Assembly (NCBI RefSeq): GCF_030582395.1
Contig: NZ_CP104381.1
Span: 434,001 to 498,000, forward strand
From: Ralstonia pickettii
GTDB taxonomy: Bacteria; Pseudomonadota; Gammaproteobacteria; Burkholderiales; Burkholderiaceae
Direction: 5' to 3'
Length of the DNA stretch: 64,000 bases
A program made the translations under genes and the position numbers. The first letter of the stretch is position 1; the number at the start of each line of letters is the position of its first letter. Positions 31,561 through 41,197 of this stretch are shown here, in pieces. The notes under the pieces are model-generated. The model was given only the letters and a program-made list of their open reading frames with translations. It did no database searches and was not told where the DNA came from.

Positions 31561-32973
31561 TCAGGCGCCGAGCAGGCTTTGCCCGCACACGCGCACGATG
31601 TTGCCCGTTACGCCGTTCGACGCAGGGTTGGCGAACCACGCAATCGTCTCGGCCACGTCGACGGGCCGGCCGCCCTGGCTCATCGCATTCATGCGGCGGC
31701 CGGCTTCACGAATGGCAAACGGCACGGCTGCGGTCATCTGCGTTTCTATAAAGCCCGGCGCAACCGCGTTGATGGTGATGCCGCGTTCCGCCAGCAACGG
31801 CGCGCCAGCCTGCACGAGGCCAATCACGCCAGCCTTGGACGTCGCATAGTTGGTCTGCCCCAGGTTGCCTGCAATGCCGCTGATGGACGACACGCAGACG
31901 ATGGCTCCGCCCGCGTGCAGCGCATTGGCTGCAAGCAGTGCGTCGTTGATGCGCAACTGAGCGGCGAGGTTGATATCGAGCACGCTGCGCCACGCGGGTT
32001 CGGTCATGCGGGCGATGGTCTTGTCGCGCGTGATGCCTGCGTTGTGCACGAGGATGTCGACGCCGCCCAATGCGGCAAGTTGCTGCGCGAGCAAGCCGGG
32101 TGTTTCAGGCGCGGCAATGTCGTATGCCATGGCTTCACCGCCGATTTCCTGGGCGACGGCGCCCAGCGCCTCTTGTGCGGCGGGCACGTCCAGGCAGAGC
32201 ACGCGCGCACCATCACGCGCCAACACGTGCGCAATAGCCGCGCCGATGCCGCGCGAGGCACCGGTCACCAGCGCGGTGCGGCCGGCCAGCGGCTTCTGCC
32301 AATCCACCGAGACCGCTGTGGCGCGATGCACGCGCACCACCTGCCCCGACACATACGCCGAGCGCGCCGACAGCAGAAACCGCAGCGTCGACGCGGCCAC
32401 GTTTTCCGCACCCTCCGCTACGTACACCAGCTGCGCCGTGCAGCCGCGCCGGACTTCCTTGCCGAGAGATCGCGTGAGTCCTTCCAGCGCGCGCTGCGCG
32501 ATCGCCGCCTCGGGCGTCTTGCTGCCTTCGGGCGGACGGCCGATCACGACCACGCGCCCACAACGGCCGATGGCCCGGACGCCATCGTGAAACACGTGAT
32601 ACAGCGCATCGAGGCCGTCGACCGACGCAATGCCCGTGGCATCGAAAACGATGCCGCCAATGCGATCGAACGCCTCGCCTTCCTTGCCCGTGGGCGCGAC
32701 AAAACGGCCGGTGATCTGCCCGTGCCGGTTGGCAGTGCCGAGCCACTCCGGATCGCTTTCATGAAAGCGCGTGGGGACGCCGGTCTCGGCAAAGAGCGCT
32801 GCGAGCGTCTCGCGCATGGAGCCGCCTGGCGCCGCGCCCACCAGAAACGGCCCGACAAATTCCGGTTCGCCGGGCACGTAACGGCGCAGCGGCACCGGCT
32901 GCGGCAGGCCGAGGTTGGCCGACAGCCACTTGCCGAAGCCGGAACCGACGAAATCGAGGTATTTGTCTTGCAT
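31561..32973 (-). CDS. Two-domain 3-oxoacyl-ACP/CoA reductase (FabG4-like SDR)
   Basis: 470 residues. The C-terminal half is a classical SDR: TGASRGIGAAIAHVLA for NAD(P) binding, NAGITRDKT, and the SSISGIAGNLGQTNYATSKAG active site (Ser, Tyr and Lys). The N-terminal 200 residues form a second Rossmann-like domain lacking the cofactor motif, the layout of high-molecular-weight FabG4 proteins. Likely oxidises or reduces 3-hydroxyacyl substrates with the neighbouring MaoC protein. Confidence 0.88.
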   Translation of the reverse strand: MQDKYLDFVGSGFGKWLSANLGLPQPVPLRRYVPGEPEFVGPFLVGAAPGGSMRETLAALFAETGVPTRFHESDPEWLGTANRHGQITGRFVAPTGKEGEAFDRIGGIVFDATGIASVDGLDALYHVFHDGVRAIGRCGRVVVIGRPPEGSKTPEAAIAQRALEGLTRSLGKEVRRGCTAQLVYVAEGAENVAASTLRFLLSARSAYVSGQVVRVHRATAVSVDWQKPLAGRTALVTGASRGIGAAIAHVLARDGARVLCLDVPAAQEALGAVAQEIGGEAMAYDIAAPETPGLLAQQLAALGGVDILVHNAGITRDKTIARMTEPAWRSVLDINLAAQLRINDALLAANALHAGGAIVCVSSISGIAGNLGQTNYATSKAGVIGLVQAGAPLLAERGITINAVAPGFIETQMTAAVPFAIREAGRRMNAMSQGGRPVDVAETIAWFANPASNGVTGNIVRVCGQSLLGA

Positions 32974-33005
32974 CGTTGTTGTTGTCGTTGGTCAGGCCCG
33001 GACCT

Positions 33006-35516
33006 TCAGGCTGCGCGGCGCTCGGCGGCCTGCAGGGCATCGAGCGCATCCTTGCGGCGCTGCAGGTCGGCCATCAGGTTGAAGTCGGGCGGGAAGTCAT
33101 CCACGGCGACCGCGTGTTCGCCATAGCGCGCGTAGTCGCACAGTTGCTTGCGTTCGCCTTCGTCGATGAGGTTTTGTGCCACCGCTTGCGCCGTCCAGGC
33201 TTCGAAGTCAGGCAGGCTTTGCGGCACGGGCGGCAGCTTGCCTGCCCGGATGGCCGGTTTCAAGCGTTGCTCGATTGCGTCCACGGCCGGTTGCAGGCGG
33301 AAGGCCGCCTCGCCATAGGCGATCGGGTCAACTTCGGGCGTCGGGCAGTACGAGTCGGCAAGCAGGCGATCGCGTACGGCGCCGGGCGTCTGCATCAGCT
33401 CGGCGACCTGTGCAGCCAGCGCATCCGACGGCTTTCGATACGGCGTGCCAAACGGGAAGATCAGCGCACGCAGCAGCGCCGCGATGCCTGCGTTCGGGAA
33501 GTTGGCCAGCACACCGTCGAGCGCATCGTGTGCCTTCACCAGCGCGTCCTGCACCGACCAATGCACGAGCGGCGTGTCTTCGGCGGGGCGGCCTTCATCT
33601 TCAAAGCGCTTGAGCGTGGACGAGATCAGGTACATCTGCGAGAGGATGTCGCCAAGCCGCCCCGTGATGCTCTCGCGGCGCTTGAGCGTGCCCCCCAGCG
33701 TAAACATCGACACATCGGACAGCAGCGCCAGCGCGGTCGAGAAGCGGTTCACGGCACGGTAGTACCGATGCATTTCCGGTGCAGCGTTGCCCGGCACGCT
33801 CGCTACGCGCCCGCCGGAGAGCGCATGCAAGAACGCACGCACCACGTTGCCGGCGATGAACGCGCCGTGGCCGAACAGCGCCGAGTCGAAGGCGCGCAGC
33901 GTCTCGGGCGAATCGGTGCCTTGCGCGGCCGTCATCTCGCGCAGCACATACGGATGGCAGCGGATCACGCCCTGCCCGAAGATGATCAGGCAGCGCGTCA
34001 TGATGTTGGCGCCTTCCACCGTGATAGCGATCGGCACCTGCTGGTATGCACGCGCCAGGAAGTTGTTCGGACCCATGCAGATGCCTTTGCCGCCCACGAT
34101 GTCCATCGCGTCGGTGACCACATCGCGCGCACGCTCGGTGACGTGGTATTTGGCAATGGCGGAGATGACTGAAGGCTTTTCACCCAGGTCGACGGCCAAC
34201 GCGGACAGACGCCGTGCCGAGTCCATCATGTACAGATTGCCGCCCATCCGACCGAGCGCTTCCTGGATCCCTTCGAACTTGCCGATGGGGGTACGGAACT
34301 GGCGACGCACGGCGGCGTACGCGCCGGTGCTGCGCACGGCCAGCTTGGCCATGCCTACGTTCGACGAAGGCAGCGAGATGGCGCGGCCCGCTGCCAGGCA
34401 TTCCATCAGCATGCGCCAGCCACGGCCGACCTGTGCCCGGCCGCCGATCACCCAGTCGATGGGGATGAACACATCCTTGCCCCAATTGGGGCCGTTCTGG
34501 AACACCGCATTGAGTGGCCAATGGCGGCGGCCGATGTTCACGCCCGGATGCTTAGTCGGGATGAGCGCGCACGTGATGCCGGGTTCCTTGTCGGCACCGA
34601 GCAAACCATCCGGATCGACTGCGCGGAAGGCCAGTCCCAGCACTGTCGCGATGGGGCCGAGCGTGATGTAGCGCTTGCTCCATGTCACGCGAAAGCCAAG
34701 GGTCTCGCGGCCTTCGTGCATGCCGCGGCAGACCACGCCCACGTCGGGAATGGCGGCGGCATCGGAGCCGGCATACGCGTTGGTCAGCGCAAAGCATGGG
34801 ATTTCTTCCCCGCGTGCGAGGCGCGGCAGGTAATGGTCCTTTTGCGCTTCTGTGCCGTAGTGCAGAAGCAGCTCGGCGGGGCCCAGGGAATTGGGCACCA
34901 TGACCGAAACGGCTGCAGCGGAGCAGCGCGTCGACAGCTTCATGATGACCTGCGAGTGCGCATACGCCGAGAAGCCTTTGCCGCCGTATTCCTTCGGGAT
35001 GATCATGCCGAGGAAGCCCGCGCGCTTGGCATAGGCCCAAGCCTCGGGCGACAGGTCTTGCCAGATCTGCGTGCTTTCCCAATCGTTGGCAAGGTCGCAA
35101 AGCTTTTCAGTTTCGACGTCGAGGAAGGATTGCTCTTCCGCCGACAGACGGGGCGGCGGGGAAGACAGCAAACGCGACCAGTTCGGCCGGCCCGAGAACA
35201 ATTCGGCATCCCACCAGACCGTGCCGGCTTCAATGGCGTCGCGCTCCGTCTGCGACATCTCCGGCATGATCTTGCGGAACATCGCCAGCACCGGGCGCGC
35301 GATGAGTGCCCGGCGCAACGGCTTGACCGCAAGCACCAGCGCGGGCAGCACAAAGACGATGGCGAGCACCGTTGTCATCACCGGGCCGACGAGGCCCAGC
35401 CAAGCACCGGCGACCAGCCACACCGCCGTTGCGATCAGCCAGGCGAATGCCGAGGCTTCCATGCTGGCGAGAGCGAGCGCGCCGATGCAAAGCAGGACGA
35501 TCCAGATCGTCGTCAT
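33006..35516 (-). CDS. fadE: Acyl-CoA dehydrogenase FadE
   Basis: 836 residues, matching the long FadE class. Two N-terminal membrane helices (WIVLLCIGALALASMEA, and VMTTVLAIVFVLPALVLAV) precede an acyl-CoA dehydrogenase core with ALTNAYAGSDAAAIPD and the FAD/substrate region around VEGANIMTRCLIIFGQG; a DUF1974 C-terminal part follows. It introduces the first double bond in beta-oxidation. Start at 35516 with GGAGACC upstream. First gene of the leftward operon fadE-fabG-maoC-thiolase-fadD-DUF1571. Confidence 0.94.
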   Translation of the reverse strand: MTTIWIVLLCIGALALASMEASAFAWLIATAVWLVAGAWLGLVGPVMTTVLAIVFVLPALVLAVKPLRRALIARPVLAMFRKIMPEMSQTERDAIEAGTVWWDAELFSGRPNWSRLLSSPPPRLSAEEQSFLDVETEKLCDLANDWESTQIWQDLSPEAWAYAKRAGFLGMIIPKEYGGKGFSAYAHSQVIMKLSTRCSAAAVSVMVPNSLGPAELLLHYGTEAQKDHYLPRLARGEEIPCFALTNAYAGSDAAAIPDVGVVCRGMHEGRETLGFRVTWSKRYITLGPIATVLGLAFRAVDPDGLLGADKEPGITCALIPTKHPGVNIGRRHWPLNAVFQNGPNWGKDVFIPIDWVIGGRAQVGRGWRMLMECLAAGRAISLPSSNVGMAKLAVRSTGAYAAVRRQFRTPIGKFEGIQEALGRMGGNLYMMDSARRLSALAVDLGEKPSVISAIAKYHVTERARDVVTDAMDIVGGKGICMGPNNFLARAYQQVPIAITVEGANIMTRCLIIFGQGVIRCHPYVLREMTAAQGTDSPETLRAFDSALFGHGAFIAGNVVRAFLHALSGGRVASVPGNAAPEMHRYYRAVNRFSTALALLSDVSMFTLGGTLKRRESITGRLGDILSQMYLISSTLKRFEDEGRPAEDTPLVHWSVQDALVKAHDALDGVLANFPNAGIAALLRALIFPFGTPYRKPSDALAAQVAELMQTPGAVRDRLLADSYCPTPEVDPIAYGEAAFRLQPAVDAIEQRLKPAIRAGKLPPVPQSLPDFEAWTAQAVAQNLIDEGERKQLCDYARYGEHAVAVDDFPPDFNLMADLQRRKDALDALQAAERRAA

Positions 35517-35633
35517 GAGGGTCTCCATTCGATGCGTTGATGTGCCGGCTGTCTCGAACATGCGGCGGCACCTGCCGAACACCGGAGCGACTCCCGTGCC
35601 TGCACACGGGAGTGCCGCGCGGCGCCCGCGTTG

Positions 35634-36698
35634 TCAGGCGTTGGGGCTGCGCCAGGGCCGCATCGGGTTGGCCGGGAAGATCGCCCGTGCTGCATTGCTG
35701 CGGCGAATGGCCAATGCCCGGGTGCGCGCAGACGGCGCGGGGCCGTCGCTATCGCTGTCGGCACCGTGGTGATCGTCGTGCTCGTCGGCGCTGAGGTCGT
35801 CGTGGTCGTCCGCGGCATCGTCTGCGCTTGCGCGCGAGCCCGGCGTGCGGCCGAACAAGTCACCGGCGAAGGGCGACGCCGTGGCAGGCGTCGCGCTGCG
35901 TTCGGTGATGCGGCCATTGCCGTGCCCGGCGTGGCGGCCCGAGCCGCCGTGGCCGCTGTCGTTGCCGTTGGAGGCATCGTCTGCTTGCGCGACCGGCGTG
36001 GGCACCTGTGCTTCGGCCAGTTCGACGACCTGGTCGAGCGCGCCGGCCTCGCCAGGCAGCGGGGCGTTGAGCGTGGCCACCACCAGCGCCGTCAGGCGTG
36101 CCAGGAGTGAGGCATCGTTCATCGGCTTGCCCTGCGTGAACAGCGGCAGCAGATTGTTGAGGTCGTCCCCGGCCAGTACGCCGGCGAGTGCCTTGAGAGC
36201 AAAGTGCAGGCGCCAGCCCAGTTCTGCCCGCGGCAGGTGTGGCAGCGCGCGCGAGAAGGCTTCGAAGAAGCGATCGAACACCGGCGCATAGTGGCCGAGC
36301 AGATAGTTCTGCACGAACGGCGAAGTATCGGAATACACCCGCCCCATCAGCCGCAGGAACGCAGGCCCGCCGGTGTCAGGGTTGCGCGCCATCTGCAGCG
36401 CCGGCACGAACAGCGCGCCGAGCACGTGGTCGCAGGTCAGCTGCTCTTTCGTCCAGCGCTCTTCGCACGCATCCAGCAGCGCCAGCCGGCGCGTGTTGAG
36501 CGGGTCGAGACGGCGCCCCAGCACCGACTGCATCAACGCTTCCTTGCTGCCGAAGTGATAATTGACCGCCGCCAGATTGACCTTGGCGCGCGCCGTGATC
36601 TGCCGCAACGACATCGCCTCGTAGCCGAACTCGATGAACAGCAGTTCGGTGGCTTCCAGAATGCGGCCCTTGGTGTCTCCTGCTCCAGGACGTCCCAT
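35634..36698 (-). CDS. TetR family regulator with acidic/His-rich C-terminal tail
   Basis: 354 residues, long for the family. The N-terminal helix-turn-helix (ILEATELLFIEFGYEAMSLRQI to KVNLAAVNYHFGSKEALM) is typical of the TetR/PsrA type, followed by a ligand-binding core to about 235. The last 115 residues are low-complexity: Gly/His/Asn-rich, then Asp/Glu/His-rich. It is 117 bases upstream of fadE on the same strand, so control of the fatty-acid operon is likely. AGGAG sits before its ATG. Confidence 0.88.
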   Translation of the reverse strand: MGRPGAGDTKGRILEATELLFIEFGYEAMSLRQITARAKVNLAAVNYHFGSKEALMQSVLGRRLDPLNTRRLALLDACEERWTKEQLTCDHVLGALFVPALQMARNPDTGGPAFLRLMGRVYSDTSPFVQNYLLGHYAPVFDRFFEAFSRALPHLPRAELGWRLHFALKALAGVLAGDDLNNLLPLFTQGKPMNDASLLARLTALVVATLNAPLPGEAGALDQVVELAEAQVPTPVAQADDASNGNDSGHGGSGRHAGHGNGRITERSATPATASPFAGDLFGRTPGSRASADDAADDHDDLSADEHDDHHGADSDSDGPAPSARTRALAIRRSNAARAIFPANPMRPWRSPNA

Positions 36699-37348
36699 GT
36701 CTCCTACCTCGTTTTTTTAAGCCTGATATCGGGCTCGATTGCTGCGGTGCAGCGCTCGAACGTACGATTCAAACATGTGTATGGGGTTGCCCGGGCATGT
36801 TAGGAACAGACGTTTGAAAACGCCAAGCGCCCAATTCGAGCAGGCACTCTAGACCGGAAGAGGTTGCCCAGCCAATGTATGAAACACGTGGCTCGGAAAG
36901 TGAGTGAGCGCAAACATAAGAAAGCTCAACCAGGCTCGCACCGCGAGGAGCGGGTCAGCCCGCCGGCCGATGGAGCGAGTTCAGACTGCCAAAAAATGGG
37001 GCAGGGTTTTGTGCAGGGTTGGGACGTGGAGCCGCCGTCCTGGACCACCAGCGTGCAGGCCCCCCCCACACGAATGCCGATCTTTGCGATAGGCGGGAGC
37101 GGCGTGTGTCTACAGCCGGAGGCGCATTCCCCGTGCATTTCCGACGATATGCGTTGATGGAGCGGCCGGGGATGTGGTGCATACGCCGTGGAGGCATTGC
37201 GGGCGGCGGTGGGGTAAACACCATCACCTGTTAAACTAGCGCCCTTCTTGCAGTCCCCGGGGTCCAGTCGCCCCGTCACCTACCCAGGCTTTGTCCACGA
37301 TTGGCGCACGAACGAATGCGCGGGACACGCCGGTCCAATCGCTTTTCC
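36699..37348. other. Intergenic region between the TetR gene and rhlE
   Basis: About 650 bases with no gene I can support. It contains a TTCAAAC/GTTTGAA inverted pair near the TetR gene (36768-36818), a stretch of Cs at about 37059-37067, and TAAACT at 37232-37237, a possible -10 for rhlE. Frames of 97 codons (rightward) and 117 codons (leftward) here lack ribosome sites and conserved-looking composition. Confidence 0.55.
36768..36818. promoter_or_regulatory. Candidate regulator site: TTCAAAC ... GTTTGAA inverted pair
   Basis: TTCAAAC (36768-36774) and GTTTGAA (36812-36818) are perfect inverted copies 37 bases apart, upstream of the TetR gene. PsrA/FadR-like TetR proteins bind CAAAC/GTTTG-type half-sites, though usually much closer together. 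Could be two sites for autoregulation; not certain. Confidence 0.35.
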
Positions 37349-39052
37349 ATGTCGTTTTCCGAACTCGGCTTGTCAGACAAGCTGGTACGTGCCGTGGCCG
37401 AACTCGGCTACGCAGAACCCACTCCGATTCAACGCCAGGCCATCCCTGCCATCCTCAAGGGCGGTGACCTGCTCGCCGGTGCACAGACAGGCACCGGCAA
37501 AACCGCCGGTTTCACACTGCCGCTGCTGCACCGCCTGTCTGCATCGCAGCCCAACAAGGTGCAGACGCCGCAGGGCATGCGCTTTCCGATCCGCGCGCTG
37601 GTGCTGACGCCCACGCGTGAGCTTGCCGCGCAGGTGGAAGAAAGCGTGCGCGCCTATGGCAAATACCTGCCGCTGAAGTCGATGGTGATGTTCGGCGGCG
37701 TCGGCATCAACCCGCAGATCGATGCGCTCAAGCGCGGTGTCGATATCGTCGTGGCCACGCCGGGCCGCCTGCTGGACCACGTCGGCCAGCGCACCATCGA
37801 TCTGTCCCACATTGAACTGCTGGTGCTGGACGAAGCCGATCGCATGCTGGACATGGGCTTCATCCACGACATCCGCAAGATCCTCAACATCCTCCCGCCG
37901 AAGCGACAGAACCTGCTGTTCTCGGCAACGTTCTCCAACGACATTCGCGAACTGGCCGATCGCCTGCTGGACAAGCCGGCGCTGATCGAAGTCGCGCGCC
38001 GCAACACGACCGCCGAAACAGTCGAACAACGCATCTACCCGGTCGACCGAGAGCGCAAGCGCGAACTGCTGGCCAAGCTCGTGCGCGACAACGACTGGCA
38101 CCAGGTGCTGGTCTTCACGCGCACCAAGCACGGCGCGAACCGCCTGGCCGAGCAGCTCACGCGCGACGGCATTCCCGCGCTGGCCATCCACGGCAACAAG
38201 AGCCAATCGGCGCGCACGCGTGCGCTGACGGAGTTCAAGGCCGGGACGCTGCGGGTGCTGGTCGCAACCGACATCGCCGCCCGTGGTATCGACATCGACC
38301 AACTGCCGCACGTGGTCAACTTCGACCTGCCGAACGTGCCGGAAGACTACGTGCACCGTATCGGCCGCACGGGCCGCGCCGGCGCGCAAGGCGAGGCGAT
38401 TTCGCTGGTCTGCGTGGACGAGCATGGCTTGCTGCGCGACATCGAGCGCCTCATCAAGCGCGAACTGCCGCGTACCGTGCTGGAAGGTTTCGAGCCGGAC
38501 CCGGCCATCGCGGCGGAGCCGATTCCGAACGGGCGCAACTCCGCGGGCCGTGGCGGTAACGCGCGCGGTGGCCGCCCGGGCGGTGGGCGCAGCCAGCAGC
38601 CGCGCCAGGCCAGCGGCAACGCTGCGCCGCGCGAGCCGCGGGCTCCGCGTGAGCCTCGTGAGCCGCGTCGCGAGTCGAGCGGTAACGGTCAGGGCCAGGG
38701 CCAGGGTCAGGGTCAGGGTCAGGGTCAGAACCAAGGCCAAGGCCAAGGCCGCAATGGTGCCGGCAGCCGCCAGCGTCAGGCGCAAGGTCAACGTGACGGC
38801 CAGGCTGCGCCGAAGCCGCGCAATGGCCACGGTGCCGGCAACGGCCAATCGCAGGCGCGTGGCCAGCGCCAGGGCAACGGTCAAGGCCAAGGCCAAGGCC
38901 AAGGCAATGGACAAGGCGGGCAGGGCGGTCAACAACGTCGTGCATCGAACACGCAAGCCGCGCAGCCCGCCCATAAGGCACAGCCGGCCAAGCAGCCGTT
39001 CAATGGTTTGTTCGCCAAGGCGGCTGCGTTGCTCGGCGGCCGTAAAGCCTGA
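37349..39052 (+). CDS. rhlE: DEAD-box RNA helicase RhlE type
   Basis: 567 residues from the ATG at 37349. All DEAD-box motifs are present: Q motif with [36 protein letters not shown] in [27 protein letters not shown] and [10 protein letters not shown]. The core ends near residue 390 and is followed by about 175 residues of Arg/Gly/Gln/Asn-rich disordered sequence. RhlE helicases unwind RNA in ribosome assembly, RNA decay and cold growth. The Gln-Gly run is encoded by 6-base repeats. Confidence 0.95.
   Translation: MSFSELGLSDKLVRAVAELGYAEPTPIQRQAIPAILKGGDLLAGAQTGTGKTAGFTLPLLHRLSASQPNKVQTPQGMRFPIRALVLTPTRELAAQVEESVRAYGKYLPLKSMVMFGGVGINPQIDALKRGVDIVVATPGRLLDHVGQRTIDLSHIELLVLDEADRMLDMGFIHDIRKILNILPPKRQNLLFSATFSNDIRELADRLLDKPALIEVARRNTTAETVEQRIYPVDRERKRELLAKLVRDNDWHQVLVFTRTKHGANRLAEQLTRDGIPALAIHGNKSQSARTRALTEFKAGTLRVLVATDIAARGIDIDQLPHVVNFDLPNVPEDYVHRIGRTGRAGAQGEAISLVCVDEHGLLRDIERLIKRELPRTVLEGFEPDPAIAAEPIPNGRNSAGRGGNARGGRPGGGRSQQPRQASGNAAPREPRAPREPREPRRESSGNGQGQGQGQGQGQGQNQGQGQGRNGAGSRQRQAQGQRDGQAAPKPRNGHGAGNGQSQARGQRQGNGQGQGQGQGNGQGGQGGQQRRASNTQAAQPAHKAQPAKQPFNGLFAKAAALLGGRKA
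38687..38750. repeat. Hexanucleotide repeats encoding Gln-Gly
   Basis: Near-perfect tandem copies of GGTCAG/GGCCAG, then AAGGCC-type units, in the rhlE tail. A second similar block lies at about 38879-38931. Length variation between strains by slippage is likely, without changing frame. Confidence 0.85.
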
Positions 39053-39057
39053 CGTTG

Positions 39058-40110
39058 ATGCACGACGACGGCCCACCCGCATCAGCCGACGCGCCCTACG
39101 ACGGCCTGACGCCTGACAGCATTCTGGATGCGCTGGCGGAGGTCGGGCTGATGCCGGACGGCCGCATGTTCGCGCTCAACAGCTACGAAAACCGGGTCTA
39201 CCAGGTCGGCGTGGAAGACAGCGCGCCGGTGGTGGTCAAGTTCTACCGCCCGGGCCGCTGGACCGACACGCAGATCGTCGAAGAGCACAGCTTTACGGCC
39301 GAACTCGCAGCGGCGGAAATTCCGGTGATCGCGCCGCTGGAAATCGATGGCCGTACGCTGCACGCGTTCGAACGCTGGCACTTCGCGGTCTTCCCGCGTT
39401 GTGCAGGCCGTGTGCCTGCCATCGAGCAGGACGACACCCTTGAATGGATGGGACGTTTCCTCGGGCGCATTCACGCTGTTGGTGCGCAGCGACCGTTCAC
39501 GGCCCGTCCGGCGCTCGACATCGACACCTTCGGCGTGCAATCGCGCGACTGGCTGCTCGAACACGATTTCATCCCCCCCGATTTGTTGCCGGCGTGGCGC
39601 AGCGTGGCCGACGCCGCACTCGACGGCGTGCGCCGCTGCTACGACCGCGCGGGCGACGTTTCATTGCTGCGCCTGCACGGCGATTGCCACGCCTCGAACG
39701 TGCTCTGGATCGAAGAGGCCGACGCCAAGCAGGGTGATCCGCTGCAGAAGGGGGATTCGCTGCGCTCGGCCGGCCCGCATTTCGTCGATTTTGACGACAG
39801 CCGCACCGGTCCCGCCGTGCAAGACCTGTGGATGCTGCTCTCGGGTGATCGCGCATCGATGCAATCGCAGCTTGCCAGCCTGCTGGCCGGCTATGAGGAT
39901 TTCTGTGAATTCGACACGCGCGAGCTGTATCTGGTGGAAGCGCTGCGCACGCTGCGCTTACTGCATTACAGCGCATGGCTGGCGCGTCGCTGGAATGATC
40001 CGGCGTTTCCTGCCGCGTTCCCGTGGTTCAACACGCAACGCTACTGGCAGGACCGGGTGTTGGAATTGCGCGAGCAGATCGCGCTGTTGGACGAACCGCC
40101 GCTCTGGTGA
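39058..40110 (+). CDS. srkA: Stress-response Ser/Thr kinase SrkA-like (YihE)
   Basis: 350 residues, APH-type kinase fold. NRVYQVGVEDSAPVVVKFYRPGRWT is the characteristic ATP-binding lobe; LLRLHGDCHASNVLW is the catalytic loop and HFVDFDDSRTGPAVQDLWMLL the metal-binding segment. SrkA/YihE protects against stress-induced death in E. coli. The start (ATG at 39058) is five bases after the rhlE stop, so the two are coupled. Confidence 0.9.
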   Translation: MHDDGPPASADAPYDGLTPDSILDALAEVGLMPDGRMFALNSYENRVYQVGVEDSAPVVVKFYRPGRWTDTQIVEEHSFTAELAAAEIPVIAPLEIDGRTLHAFERWHFAVFPRCAGRVPAIEQDDTLEWMGRFLGRIHAVGAQRPFTARPALDIDTFGVQSRDWLLEHDFIPPDLLPAWRSVADAALDGVRRCYDRAGDVSLLRLHGDCHASNVLWIEEADAKQGDPLQKGDSLRSAGPHFVDFDDSRTGPAVQDLWMLLSGDRASMQSQLASLLAGYEDFCEFDTRELYLVEALRTLRLLHYSAWLARRWNDPAFPAAFPWFNTQRYWQDRVLELREQIALLDEPPLW

Positions 40111-40129
40111 AACCGAGCGGCGGTTTTTC
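40094..40129 (+). terminator. Rho-independent terminator overlapping the srkA stop
   Basis: AACCGCCGCTC (40094-40104) pairs with GAGCGGCGGTT (40115-40125) across a 10-base loop containing the srkA TGA, followed by TTTTTC. It ends the rhlE-srkA message between convergent genes. Confidence 0.88.
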
Positions 40130-40143
40130 TTTGAGGCGTGGGC

Positions 40144-41049
40144 TTAGGCGAACTTGCCGGCCTGGAAGTCACGCACGGCCTGGAAGATTTCTTCCTGCGT
40201 GTTCATCACAAACGGGCCGTATTGCGCGATCGACTCGTTCAGCGGCTTGCCGGCCACCAGCAGCACACGCGCCTCAGCGTCGCCTGCACGGATCACCACA
40301 CCGTCGCTGCCTTCCGTGTTGGCAAGGATGGCCATCTGCTTGTCTTCCACGCGCTGCAGCCCGGCGTTGCCGGCTGCTTCGGCGTCGCCCACCAGCGCGC
40401 TGCCACGGAACACATAGACGAACGCGTTGTGTCCGGCCGGCAGCGCTTGCGCGAACGACGCGCCCGCCGGCAGCGTGATGTCGAGGTACAGCGGCTGTGT
40501 CGCTTCGCGCGTCATCGCGCCTTGCACACCGTGCGATTCACCGGCGATCACGCGCACGGCCACGCCGTCTTCCGTCGTGAACTCGGGGATCTCGTTCGAC
40601 GGAATGTCGCGGTACCACGGCGTCGTCATCTTGTCGCGGGCGGGCAGGTTCAGCCAAAGCTGGAAGCCTTCCATCACGCCGTCTTCCTGTTCCGGCATTT
40701 CCGAGTGCACGACGCCGCTGCCGGCCGTCATCCACTGCACGCCGCCGTGTTGCAGCAGGCCCTCGTGGCCGGCACTGTCGCGGTGGCGCATGCGGCCCGC
40801 GATCATGTACGTCACCGTTTCAAAGCCGCGGTGCGGATGATCGGGAAAGCCGGCCAGATAGTCGTTCGGATCGTCACTGCGGAATGCGTCCAGCATCAGG
40901 AACGGATCGAGGCGGCGTTGCAGGTTGTTCGTCAGCACGCGCGTCAGCTTCACGCCCGCACCGTCCGAAGTAGGGCGGCCGGTGATGATGCGTTCCACGC
41001 GACGGCCACGTTGCACGGGCTGCACTTGCGGTTGCACGAGGGTTTCCAT
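40144..41049 (-). CDS. Pirin family protein
   Basis: 301 residues from the ATG at 41049 (AGGAGA upstream). Bicupin with the pirin metal site in the N-terminal half: FPDHPHRGFETVTYMIAGRM, then QWMTAGSGVVHSEMP (His, His, His and Glu ligands). Bacterial pirins include quercetin dioxygenase-like and regulatory proteins; function here unknown. It is divergent from a LysR gene, a pairing seen in many proteobacteria. Confidence 0.92.
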   Translation of the reverse strand: METLVQPQVQPVQRGRRVERIITGRPTSDGAGVKLTRVLTNNLQRRLDPFLMLDAFRSDDPNDYLAGFPDHPHRGFETVTYMIAGRMRHRDSAGHEGLLQHGGVQWMTAGSGVVHSEMPEQEDGVMEGFQLWLNLPARDKMTTPWYRDIPSNEIPEFTTEDGVAVRVIAGESHGVQGAMTREATQPLYLDITLPAGASFAQALPAGHNAFVYVFRGSALVGDAEAAGNAGLQRVEDKQMAILANTEGSDGVVIRAGDAEARVLLVAGKPLNESIAQYGPFVMNTQEEIFQAVRDFQAGKFA

Positions 41050-41197
41050 GTGGTTCTCCTGAAATTCGGCATTTGTCATACGCCAAATGTAGGGTAGTTG
41101 CCTCGTTTGCACTAGTCGGTTATGGTGGGAAAAAATGTTGCTCCCGGTGAGACAATCACCGCTAGGCGGGTGCGCATCACGATAAGAGGAGGAAACC

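Noticed and set aside
36864-37279. Frames of 97 codons (rightward) and 117 codons (leftward) in the TetR-rhlE gap
   Set aside because: No ribosome site, atypical amino-acid composition, and they overlap each other on opposite strands.
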